Source of the DNA: DATAFO01 sp046728935
GTDB lineage: Bacteria > Actinomycetota > Thermoleophilia > Solirubrobacterales > 70-9
Assembly (NCBI GenBank): GCA_046728935.1
Contig: JBKPFS010000101.1
Span: forward strand, 1 to 20,337
Length of the DNA: 20,337 nt
Reading direction: 5' to 3'
Made by a program: the position numbers and the translations under genes. The notes beneath the pieces were generated by a model. That model ran no database searches. It saw only the letters and a program-made list of their open reading frames with translations, and had not been told where the DNA came from. Position 1 is the first letter of the stretch; every line of letters starts with the position of its first letter. This document shows, in pieces, positions 12,930 through 19,383 of this stretch.

Positions 12930-13739
12930 TCAGCTGAAGCGATCCCAGCGCTGCAGGGCCGGCAGCGGGTCGGCCGGCGAGCCTCGGCGGTGGCCGCGCG
13001 GCCAGAGCTCGAAGTGGAGCTGGCAGAACTCCGAGCGGGCGTTTCCGGTCTTGCCCACGACGCCGATCCGCTCGCCGGTCCGCACCCGCTCGCCGCGGGC
13101 GAGGGGGGTCGGCTCGCGCAGGTGAGCGTAGAAGTGGTCCTGGCGTGTGGCCCGGCCGTCGATCAGCACCCAGTAGCCGTAGAGGCTCGCCGAGTAGCCA
13201 TGTCCCTGCACCCGCCCGCCGCGCGCGGCGACCAGGGGCGTGCCGCAGTCGGCGACGACGTCCTGTCCCTCGTGAACGCGCCCGCCGGAGCGGGGGACGC
13301 CGAAGCGATCGCCGTAGGTGTGCGGGCCGCGGACCGGGAAGCGGTAGCCGTGAAAGGCGAACCAGGGGCTGCGCGTCGTTCGCCCGCCCGGCGGGCCGAG
13401 CTTGAAGCGGTAGCGCCCGTCGCCGGCGACGCGGCCCCCACCGCGGCGGCCGTTCCAGGCTCGCGCGAGCGAGCGCCCCGCCGCCGGGTCACGCTCGACC
13501 CAGTGCCGGACGACGTTGCCGGTGTGGGCGCGGACGACGCGGATCCGGAGCCGGTTGGGCGCAGGCGCGCGAAGCCGGTAGCGAAGCTCGACCTTGCGGG
13601 GAGCGTCGAAGAAGGCGCTCCGCGGCGAGACCTCGGCGTCAGCGAGCCTGAAGCCGGGCGTAGCTACCGCGCCCGGCGAGCCAGAGGCGAGTGCCGCGGC
13701 CGCGAGGCCCGCGGGGAGAAGCGCCGTTCGCCGGCCCAA
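12930..13739 (-). CDS. M23 (LytM-like) peptidase paralogue with Gln in place of a catalytic His
   Basis: This is a secreted peptidoglycan endopeptidase-like protein of 269 residues: signal peptide (1-27), a beta-rich N-terminal domain (about 30-130) and a C-terminal LytM domain (about 137-255). The zinc ligands H156 and D160 (HEGQD) and H242 are kept, as is the YAHL histidine H206. The usual HxH motif reads Q240-L-H242 (FCQLHFELW), so the first, catalytic His is missing; one base separates this CAG from a His codon. C165 and C239 are shared with the neighbouring paralogue and may form a disulfide. It may be weakly active or a regulatory pseudo-enzyme. TTG 13739 is chosen because GTGGAG lies 5 bases upstream and the signal peptide starts there. 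Only one base separates it from the stop of the upstream M23 gene. Confidence 0.9.
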   Translation of the reverse strand: MGRRTALLPAGLAAAALASGSPGAVATPGFRLADAEVSPRSAFFDAPRKVELRYRLRAPAPNRLRIRVVRAHTGNVVRHWVERDPAAGRSLARAWNGRRGGGRVAGDGRYRFKLGPPGGRTTRSPWFAFHGYRFPVRGPHTYGDRFGVPRSGGRVHEGQDVVADCGTPLVAARGGRVQGHGYSASLYGYWVLIDGRATRQDHFYAHLREPTPLARGERVRTGERIGVVGKTGNARSEFCQLHFELWPRGHRRGSPADPLPALQRWDRFS

Positions 13740-13740
13740 G

Positions 13741-14646
13741 TCAGCTCCACTTGTCCCATTTCTTCAGGGACCGTGTGACCGATGGCAGTGCCTCGCCGCC
13801 CTCGTACCAGCCCGGGGCCGACCAGATCTCCATGTGCAGGTGGCAGCCGCTGGCGTTGCCGCTCTGGCCGACCAAGCCGATCGGCTGACCGGTCTTGACA
13901 CGATCGCCCTCCTGGAGCCGCGAGCGCTTCTTGAGGTGCGCGTAGAAGAAGTCCTTCTCGGTGCCCTTGCCGTCGATCACGAGGTAGTTGCCGGCTGCCG
14001 ACTGAGACCTGTTCCACTGCACCTTGCCGCCGCGCGCGGCGACGAGCTTGGAGCCGCACGGGGCGAAAACGTCCTGGCCCATGTGGTTGCGGCCGGCGCC
14101 GTAGCCGTCGCCGTAGGCGTGCCTGCGGTAGCGGATCGGGAACTTGTAGCCGTGGAACTGAAAGCGGCTGTCGGCGGTGGCCTCGGCCTTCGCTCCCGCC
14201 GCACCGATCCGGAACTTGTACTCGCCGCCCTTGGCGACGGCGCCGGTGGCGGTGCGGCCGTCCCAGTAGGCGGCGTTGGCGACGCCCGGCTGGGCGGCGG
14301 CGGCCGTCCAGCTCTCGATCACGGTCTTCGTCGCCCGATCGATGACCTCGACCACGACGTCGGTGGGCGCGTCGCCCTCGAACGTGTAGCTGACCTTCGG
14401 CGCCCGGCGTCCGTCGAAGTAGGTCTTGTGCGGCGCCGCCTTGGCCTCGTCGAGCTTGAAGTGGGACGGCGCCGTGGTGTCGTCGCCGGTGGGCGGCGGC
14501 TCGGTCCCCCCGCCGCCGGCGTCGATGCCGCCGGTCTGCCCGAAGGCCGCGCCCGCGCACACCGACAGGGCGAGCGTTGCCGCCGCCGTTCCCAACGTGA
14601 TCGCTTTTCGCCACCTGCGCCCCTGGGGCGCGGCACTGGTGGACAT
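13741..14646 (-). CDS. M23 (LytM-like) peptidoglycan endopeptidase under c-di-AMP riboswitch control
   Basis: This 301-residue secreted zinc endopeptidase likely cuts peptidoglycan cross-bridges. It has a signal peptide (about 1-36), a Gly/Pro/Thr-rich linker (39-58), a beta-sandwich-like N-terminal domain (about 60-165) and a LytM domain (about 175-285). All active-site residues are present: H188 and D192 (HMGQD), H237 (YAHL) and H269-L-H271 (GCHLHMEIW). It is clearly homologous to the downstream gene over its full length, so the pair arose by tandem duplication. ATG 14646 has GAGAGGGA about 8 bases upstream. A c-di-AMP riboswitch ends 24 bases before the ATG, and the downstream paralogue follows after one base, so both should share its control. 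Confidence 0.94.
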   Translation of the reverse strand: MSTSAAPQGRRWRKAITLGTAAATLALSVCAGAAFGQTGGIDAGGGGTEPPPTGDDTTAPSHFKLDEAKAAPHKTYFDGRRAPKVSYTFEGDAPTDVVVEVIDRATKTVIESWTAAAAQPGVANAAYWDGRTATGAVAKGGEYKFRIGAAGAKAEATADSRFQFHGYKFPIRYRRHAYGDGYGAGRNHMGQDVFAPCGSKLVAARGGKVQWNRSQSAAGNYLVIDGKGTEKDFFYAHLKKRSRLQEGDRVKTGQPIGLVGQSGNASGCHLHMEIWSAPGWYEGGEALPSVTRSLKKWDKWS

Positions 14647-14670
14647 CGACCGGGTCCCTCTCTTTCTCCG

Positions 14671-14820
14671 GCCTACGGGGTTAGCTGTCGGGCTCGCGCC
14701 GAAAGAGCGGCGCTACGGACCGAGTCGGTCCGACTCGCCCCTGGGACGGCTTCGACGCCGTCCCCGTGGTTCCCCCGCTCCCGTGCAAGCGGTCTCGCAC
14801 GGGACTCGGCAGGTCTGTCG
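14671..14820 (-). promoter_or_regulatory. c-di-AMP riboswitch (ydaO/yuaA class) upstream of the M23 pair
   Basis: On the - strand this leader matches the ydaO/yuaA consensus as I know it. It has GCCGAGTC near the 5' end (14810-14803), GAGCGGGGGAACCA (14780-14767), GGGGCGA (14741-14735) and the diagnostic 3' block GAGCCCGACAGCTAACCCCG (14695-14676) followed by TAGGC. Five helices fold: closing CCTGC/GTAGG (14813-14809 with 14676-14672, one wobble), CCCGTGC/GCACGGG, an 8-bp GGGACGGC/GCCGTCCC, CGAGTC/GACTCG and GCGCCG/CGGCGC. This class binds c-di-AMP and commonly governs wall hydrolases in actinobacteria, usually as an OFF switch. Only 24 bases separate it from the ATG and no T-run terminator is seen, so control of ribosome access is more likely here; that part is inference. 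Confidence 0.9.
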
Positions 14821-14828
14821 CGCGCGGC

Positions 14829-14834
14829 AGTATC
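14829..14834 (-). promoter_or_regulatory. Candidate -10 box for the riboswitch-M23 transcript
   Basis: GATACT on the - strand (4 of 6 to TATAAT) would start transcription at about 14820-14822, exactly where the riboswitch begins. That positional agreement is the main support; no clear -35 is visible. Confidence 0.4.
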
Positions 14835-14884
14835 ACCGGGGGCGCGGCGCCCGTTCCCGCCGTCGCCCGAGCGCGGGGAGCCTC

Positions 14885-14890
14885 TATGAT
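14885..14890 (+). promoter_or_regulatory. Candidate -10 box for the rplM-rpsI-glmM-glmS operon
   Basis: TATGAT is a 5 of 6 match to TATAAT on the + strand, 48 bases before the rplM GTG. It would give a leader of about 42 bases. No -35 stands out. It is divergent from the riboswitch promoter, with about 50 bases between the two -10 boxes. Confidence 0.45.
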
Positions 14891-14917
14891 CCGCGGGCCG
14901 CGCCCGGCGATCGGACG

Positions 14918-14934
14918 CCGCGAGCGCGGTTTTT
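14918..14934 (+). other. Short hairpin with T5 tract directly before rplM
   Basis: CCGC-gagc-GCGG followed by TTTTT (14930-14934) ends four bases before the rplM GTG. A competing hairpin GGCG/CGCC (14906-14909 with 14916-14919) shares bases with it. It resembles a weak attenuator. No Shine-Dalgarno is present at this position. Confidence 0.3.
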
Positions 14935-14938
14935 CGCC

Positions 14939-15373
14939 GTGAAGACCTACGTCGCAACACCCGAGACACGCCAGCGCGAGTGGTGGCTCGTCGACGCCGA
15001 GGGCCAGACCCTGGGCCGTCTCGCGACGCGGATTGCCGACACCCTGCGCGGAAAGCACAAGCCCGAGTACACCCCCCACTGCGACACCGGCGACTTCGTC
15101 GTCGTGGTCAATGCCGCCAAGGTCGCGGTGACCGGGCAGAAGCGCGAGCAGAAGCTCTATCACCGGCACAGCGGCTATCCGGGAGGGCTGCGCACCCGCA
15201 CCCTGGGCGAGATGCTCGAGCGCCGGCCCGAGGAGGTGCTGCGCAAGGCGGTCAAGGGAATGCTCCCCCGCAACAGGCTCGCCCGCCAGCAGCTTCGCAA
15301 GCTGAAGGTCTACGCCGGCCCGGAGCATCCGCACGCGGCGCAGCAGCCGAAGCCGATGGAGATCGAGACCTGA
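14939..15373 (+). CDS. rplM: 50S ribosomal protein L13
   Basis: L13 binds 23S rRNA early in 50S assembly. The 144-residue product has the typical N-terminus MKTYVATPETRQREWWLVDA, then GRLATRIADTLRGKHKPEYTPHCDTGDFVVVVNA and KLYHRHSGYPGGLRTRTLGEMLERRPEEVLRKAVKGMLPRN, the family's most conserved blocks. Length fits bacterial L13 (about 140-150). The GTG at 14939 is chosen from the conserved N-terminus; there is no Shine-Dalgarno upstream, and a short hairpin with T5 lies there instead. The stop overlaps the rpsI ATG as TGATG, so the two proteins are translationally coupled. Confidence 0.97.
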   Translation: MKTYVATPETRQREWWLVDAEGQTLGRLATRIADTLRGKHKPEYTPHCDTGDFVVVVNAAKVAVTGQKREQKLYHRHSGYPGGLRTRTLGEMLERRPEEVLRKAVKGMLPRNRLARQQLRKLKVYAGPEHPHAAQQPKPMEIET

Positions 15374-16140
15374 TGGCCGACGACGAGCGCACCGAGCAGC
15401 CCGAGGAGAGTCCCTCCGAGGAGAGTCCCGCCGAGGAGCCCACGGGCAAAGAGGGCGAGGACCAGCCGGAGGAGGTGCAGGGCGAGGAGACCGTCGTCGA
15501 GGAGCCAGGCGGGGACGAGCCCGAGACCGAGACCGAGGAGCCCGCGACCGAGGCTTCCGAGGAGAAGGAAGAGATCGTCGGTGCTGAACTCGATCCGATC
15601 GCGATCGAGCCCGAGCGCGAGCTCAGCGCCGAGGAGCGCGCGCGGCTCGAGGCCGAGGCCGAGGAGCGAGCGCGGCTCGAGGCCGAGGCGACGGCCGAGG
15701 CCGGTGAGGAGGAGCCCGTCGTCAAGCGGAAGGCCGCGGTCGAGATCCCCGCGGAGGCGACGATCCAGGCCACCGGCAAGCGCAAGAGCTCGATCGCGCG
15801 GGTGATCGTGCGCCGGGGCGAGGGTCGCTTCGAGGTCAACCGCCGACCCCTCGACGAGTACTTCCCGCGCGAGTACCTGCGCACGCTGGCGCGGCAGCCG
15901 CTGCTGACGGCCGGGTACGAGGGTGACGTCGACGTCCAGGTCCGCGTTCAAGGCGGCGGCATCTCCGGCCAGGCGGGGGCGGTGCGTCACGGCATCGCCC
16001 GAGCGCTGTGTGAGATCGACCCCGAGCTTCGGCCGGAGCTGAAGCGACGGGGCCTGCTGACTCGCGACGCCAGGCGCAAGGAGCGCCGCAAGGCGGGCCT
16101 GAAGAAGGCGCGCAAGCGGCCGCAGTTCTCGAAGCGCTAG
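15373..16140 (+). CDS. rpsI: 30S ribosomal protein S9 with long acidic N-terminal extension
   Basis: S9 sits in the 30S head and its basic C-terminal tail, here KKARKRPQFSKR, reaches the P-site tRNA. The canonical S9 core occupies residues 131-255 (IQATGKRKSSIARVIVRRGEGRF onward, including GGGISGQAGAVRHGIARAL). About 130 residues precede it, roughly doubling the protein. About 47 of the first 120 residues are Asp or Glu, with Pro/Ser/Thr stretches and two copies of EERARLEAEA predicted as helix. Many actinobacterial S9 proteins have an acidic N-terminal tail, but this one is long. ATG 15373 overlaps the rplM stop (TGATG); nothing closer to the core looks like a better start and the frame shows normal codon use throughout. 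The extension is probably disordered and solvent-exposed. Confidence 0.96.
   Translation: MADDERTEQPEESPSEESPAEEPTGKEGEDQPEEVQGEETVVEEPGGDEPETETEEPATEASEEKEEIVGAELDPIAIEPERELSAEERARLEAEAEERARLEAEATAEAGEEEPVVKRKAAVEIPAEATIQATGKRKSSIARVIVRRGEGRFEVNRRPLDEYFPREYLRTLARQPLLTAGYEGDVDVQVRVQGGGISGQAGAVRHGIARALCEIDPELRPELKRRGLLTRDARRKERRKAGLKKARKRPQFSKR
15631..15690 (+). repeat. 30-bp tandem repeat in the S9 acidic extension
   Basis: Two adjacent 30-base units (15631-15660 and 15661-15690) differ at only two positions and encode EERARLEAEA twice. A smaller 15-base pair lies at 15403-15417 and 15418-15432, encoding EESPS and EESPA. This suggests the acidic extension grew by in-frame tandem duplication. 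Confidence 0.85.
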
Positions 16141-16154
16141 TGAGGCACCCCTAG

Positions 16155-17474
16155 GTGGCCCGCGAGCTGTTCGGAACCGACGGCGTCCGCGGGGTCGCCG
16201 GGGACTTCCTGACCGCCGAGCTCGCGCTGTCCCTCGGCCGCGCGGCCGCGGCGCAGGTTCCGGCCGAGCGTCCGCAGGTGGTGATCGTCCGCGACACGCG
16301 TGAGTCGGGGCCGATGCTCGAGGCGGGGCTCGCCGCCGGGATCGCGGAGGCCGGCGCGGACGCCTGGCTCGCGGGCGTGCTGCCGACGCCGGCGGCGTCG
16401 ATCCTCGTCCGCCGGCACGGGCTCGACCTCGCGGCGGTGATCTCCGCCTCCCACAACCCCTGGGCGGACAACGGGATCAAGTTCTTCGGCCCCGACGGCG
16501 GAAAGCTGGACCCGAGCGTCGAGGCGGCGATCGAGGCCGCGGTCGCCGATGGGCGGCCCGCGACTGGCGGCGATCCGGCGCCGGCGGGCCGGGTGCGTGG
16601 CCTCGAGGCGTCGCTCGATGACTACCTGCGCGAGCTCACTGGCACCTTCCCGATCGACCTCAGCGGGCGGCGGATCGCCATCGACTGCGCCCACGGCGCG
16701 ACGTACCGGGCCGCTCCGGCCGCGTTCGAGCGGCTCGGCGCCGAGGTGGTCGTGATCGGTGACGAGCCCGACGGGCGCAACATCAACGACGGGCACGGCT
16801 CGACGCACCCCGAGGCCCTCGCCGACCTGGTCCCCGACGCCGGCGCCGAGATCGGCTTCGCCTTCGACGGCGATGGCGACCGCGTCCTGGCGGTCGACGC
16901 CTCCGGGACGCTCCACGACGGCGATGAGCTGATCGCGCTCTGCGCCCGCCACCTCGCCGAGCGGGGCGAGCTGGACGGGGTCGCGGTCACGGTGATGACC
17001 AACTACGGGTTCCATCAGGCGATGGCCGATGCGGGGATCGAGGTCGCCACGACCCCGGTCGGCGACAAGCACGTCGCGGACGCGCTGGCCGAGCGTGAGT
17101 GGTCGCTTGGCGGCGAGCAGTCGGGACACATCATCTGGACCGAGTTCGCGCCCACGGGCGACGGCATCGCCGCCGCGCTGCTGGTGCTGACCGCGCTGGG
17201 CGACCGCGACCTGGCGACGGCCGTGCCGATGCGAAAGCTGCCCCAGCTGCTTCGCAACGTCGAGGTCGCCGACCGCGAGGCGCTTGCCGATGCCAAGGCG
17301 CTCTGGGAGAGCGTGGAGAGCGAGAACGCGGCGCTCGAGGGTCGGGGCCGGGTCCTGGTTCGCCCCTCCGGCACCGAGCCGCTCGTCCGCGTCATGGTCG
17401 AGACCCCGGACGAGCGGGAGTGCCAGGAGGTCTGCGAGCGGTTGGTCGAGGTCGTTCAGCGGGAACTGGGCTAG
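16155..17474 (+). CDS. glmM: Phosphoglucosamine mutase
   Basis: GlmM interconverts glucosamine 6-phosphate and glucosamine 1-phosphate on the way to UDP-GlcNAc. The 439-residue protein carries the four family motifs: the phosphoserine loop ISASHNP (96-102, catalytic S99), the Mg-binding DGDGDR (238-243), the sugar-binding GGEQSGH (319-325) and the phosphate-binding RPSGTEP (403-409). The N-terminus MARELFGTDGVRG is canonical, which fixes GTG 16155 as start; GAGG lies 9 bases upstream. It follows rpsI by 14 bases and precedes glmS by 30 bases, an order common in actinobacteria that ties wall precursor supply to ribosomal protein transcription. Confidence 0.97.
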   Translation: MARELFGTDGVRGVAGDFLTAELALSLGRAAAAQVPAERPQVVIVRDTRESGPMLEAGLAAGIAEAGADAWLAGVLPTPAASILVRRHGLDLAAVISASHNPWADNGIKFFGPDGGKLDPSVEAAIEAAVADGRPATGGDPAPAGRVRGLEASLDDYLRELTGTFPIDLSGRRIAIDCAHGATYRAAPAAFERLGAEVVVIGDEPDGRNINDGHGSTHPEALADLVPDAGAEIGFAFDGDGDRVLAVDASGTLHDGDELIALCARHLAERGELDGVAVTVMTNYGFHQAMADAGIEVATTPVGDKHVADALAEREWSLGGEQSGHIIWTEFAPTGDGIAAALLVLTALGDRDLATAVPMRKLPQLLRNVEVADREALADAKALWESVESENAALEGRGRVLVRPSGTEPLVRVMVETPDERECQEVCERLVEVVQRELG

Positions 17475-17504
17475 CCCCGCACGCTCTACTCTGTATCGCC
17501 TCCC

Positions 17505-19379
17505 ATGTGCGGAATCGTCGGATACGTCGGGGGCCGACCCTGCCGCGACCTGCTGATCGCTGGGCTGGAGAAGCTCGAGTACCGCGGGTACGACTCGGCG
17601 GGTATCTCCCTGCTCGCCGACGGGCGGATCGACACCGTGCGGGCGGTCGGCAACCTCGCCAACCTGCGCGAGGCGGTCGGCTTGGAGGCCGACCAGCCGG
17701 TCTCGACCGGGCACGGCGCGGTCGCCGTGGCGGCGCCGCCGGCGACGATCGGACTCGGGCACACGCGCTGGGCGACCCACGGCCGGGTCACCGAGGAGAA
17801 CGCTCACCCGCACGGCGATTGCACCGACAGCGTCCAGATCGTGCTCAACGGGATCGTCGAGAACCACGCCGAGCTGCGGCGTGACCTGATCACCGACGGC
17901 CACGCGTTCAGCTCCGACACCGACGCCGAGATCGTCGCCCACCTGATCGAGAAGCACTACGCCGGCGACCTCACCGAGGCCGTGCGGCTCTCCTTCGCCG
18001 AGCTCCGCGGCCACTACGCGTTCGTCGCCATGCACTCCGAGCATCCCGACACCCTCGTCGCGGCGCGCCAGGAGTGCCCCCTGATCGTCGGCCTCGGTGA
18101 CGGCGAGACGTTCGTCGCCTCCGCGATCCCGGCCTTTCTCGCCGAGACGCGCACGGCGCTCGGGCTCAAGAACGGTGAGCTGGTGACGGTTGATCCCGAG
18201 GGCGCTCGGATCATCGAGGCGGATGGGACGCCCGTGGGTCGCGACGTCCAGGAGATCACCTGGGACGAGGACGCGGCCGAGAAGGGCGGCTACCCGACGT
18301 TCATGCTGAAGGAGATCCACGAGCAGCCCGGGGCCGTCGCCGAGACGATCACCGACCGCCTGCCCGAGATCGATCGCGTCGACCTCTCCGAGCTCGAGCT
18401 CGGCCGGGAGTTCGCCACCGGGCTGCGGCGCATCGTGATCGTCGCCTGCGGGACGAGCTATCACGCCGGCCTCGTCGGCCGCTACGCGATCGAGCAGTGG
18501 GCGAGGGTTCCGGTCGAGATGGACGTCGCCTCCGAGTACCGCTACCGCGACCCAGTGGTCGGCCAGGACGATCTCGTGGTCGGGATCACCCAGTCCGGGG
18601 AGACGGCCGACACGCTGGCGGCGATGCGCCTCGCCCGCGAGCGCGGCGCGACGGTGCTCGCGGTGACCAACGTGATGGGAAGCCAGGCGACCCGCGACGC
18701 GGACGCCGTGCTGTTCACGCGCGCCGGGCTGGAGATCGGGGTCGCGGCGACGAAGACGTTCGTGAGCCAGGTCGCGGCGATGTACCTGCTCGGCCTGTGG
18801 CTCGCGCAGGAGCGCGACACGCTCTCCAGCGATCGCTTCACCGAGCTGATCGCCCAGCTGAAGGCGCTGCCGAGCGCGCTCCAGGCGACCCTCGCTCCGT
18901 CGGAGGAGCGGGTCCAGGCGATCGCCCGAACGCACGCGCGGCAGCGCTTCTTCCTCTATCTCGGCCGCCACATCGGGCTTCCGGTGGCGCTCGAGGGGGC
19001 GCTGAAGATGAAGGAGATCACCTACATCCCGAGCGACGCGTACGCGGCGGGGGAGATGAAGCACGGGCCGATCGCGCTGCTCGATGAGTCAACGCCGGTC
19101 GTCTGCGTCGCGACCGACAGCCCGGTGCTCGAGAAGGTGCTCTCGAACGTCGCCGAGGTCCGGGCGCGCGGGGCGGACGTGATCGCGATCGCGACTGAGG
19201 GGAGCCGCGATGTGGCCGAGGTCGCCGACCAGACGATCGAGGTGCCGCGAACCGACTGGATCCTCCAGCCGATCCTCGCGGTGCTTCCGCTGCAGCTGCT
19301 CGCCTACCACGTGGCCCGCCTCAACGGGCTGAACGTCGACCAGCCGCGCAACCTCGCCAAGACGGTCACGGTCGAGTAG
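17505..19379 (+). CDS. glmS: Glutamine-fructose-6-phosphate aminotransferase (isomerising)
   Basis: GlmS makes glucosamine 6-phosphate from fructose 6-phosphate and glutamine, the committed step to UDP-GlcNAc. The 624-residue product begins MCGIVGYVG, with nucleophile C2 exposed after Met removal. It has HTRWATHG (about 86-93) in the glutaminase domain, then two SIS domains with CGTSYHAG, TQSGETADTLAA, EGALKMKEITYI and AGEMKHGPIALL. It ends DQPRNLAKTVTVE, the normal C-terminus. All active-site motifs are intact. The 30-base gap after glmM is too short for a glmS ribozyme. No Shine-Dalgarno precedes ATG 17505, so ribosomes may reach it by read-on from glmM. Product flow runs from GlmS to GlmM, so the pair forms a functional unit. 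Confidence 0.97.
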   Translation: MCGIVGYVGGRPCRDLLIAGLEKLEYRGYDSAGISLLADGRIDTVRAVGNLANLREAVGLEADQPVSTGHGAVAVAAPPATIGLGHTRWATHGRVTEENAHPHGDCTDSVQIVLNGIVENHAELRRDLITDGHAFSSDTDAEIVAHLIEKHYAGDLTEAVRLSFAELRGHYAFVAMHSEHPDTLVAARQECPLIVGLGDGETFVASAIPAFLAETRTALGLKNGELVTVDPEGARIIEADGTPVGRDVQEITWDEDAAEKGGYPTFMLKEIHEQPGAVAETITDRLPEIDRVDLSELELGREFATGLRRIVIVACGTSYHAGLVGRYAIEQWARVPVEMDVASEYRYRDPVVGQDDLVVGITQSGETADTLAAMRLARERGATVLAVTNVMGSQATRDADAVLFTRAGLEIGVAATKTFVSQVAAMYLLGLWLAQERDTLSSDRFTELIAQLKALPSALQATLAPSEERVQAIARTHARQRFFLYLGRHIGLPVALEGALKMKEITYIPSDAYAAGEMKHGPIALLDESTPVVCVATDSPVLEKVLSNVAEVRARGADVIAIATEGSRDVAEVADQTIEVPRTDWILQPILAVLPLQLLAYHVARLNGLNVDQPRNLAKTVTVE

Positions 19380-19383
19380 CGCG

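Noticed and set aside
17475..17504. glmS ribozyme upstream of glmS
   Set aside because: Only 30 bases separate glmM and glmS, too few for the ribozyme, and no ribozyme core sequence is present.
16137..19064. A 975-codon open frame on the - strand
   Set aside because: It lies opposite glmM and glmS, is Arg/Gly/Asp/His-rich without recognisable domains, and results from GC-rich third positions on the coding strand.
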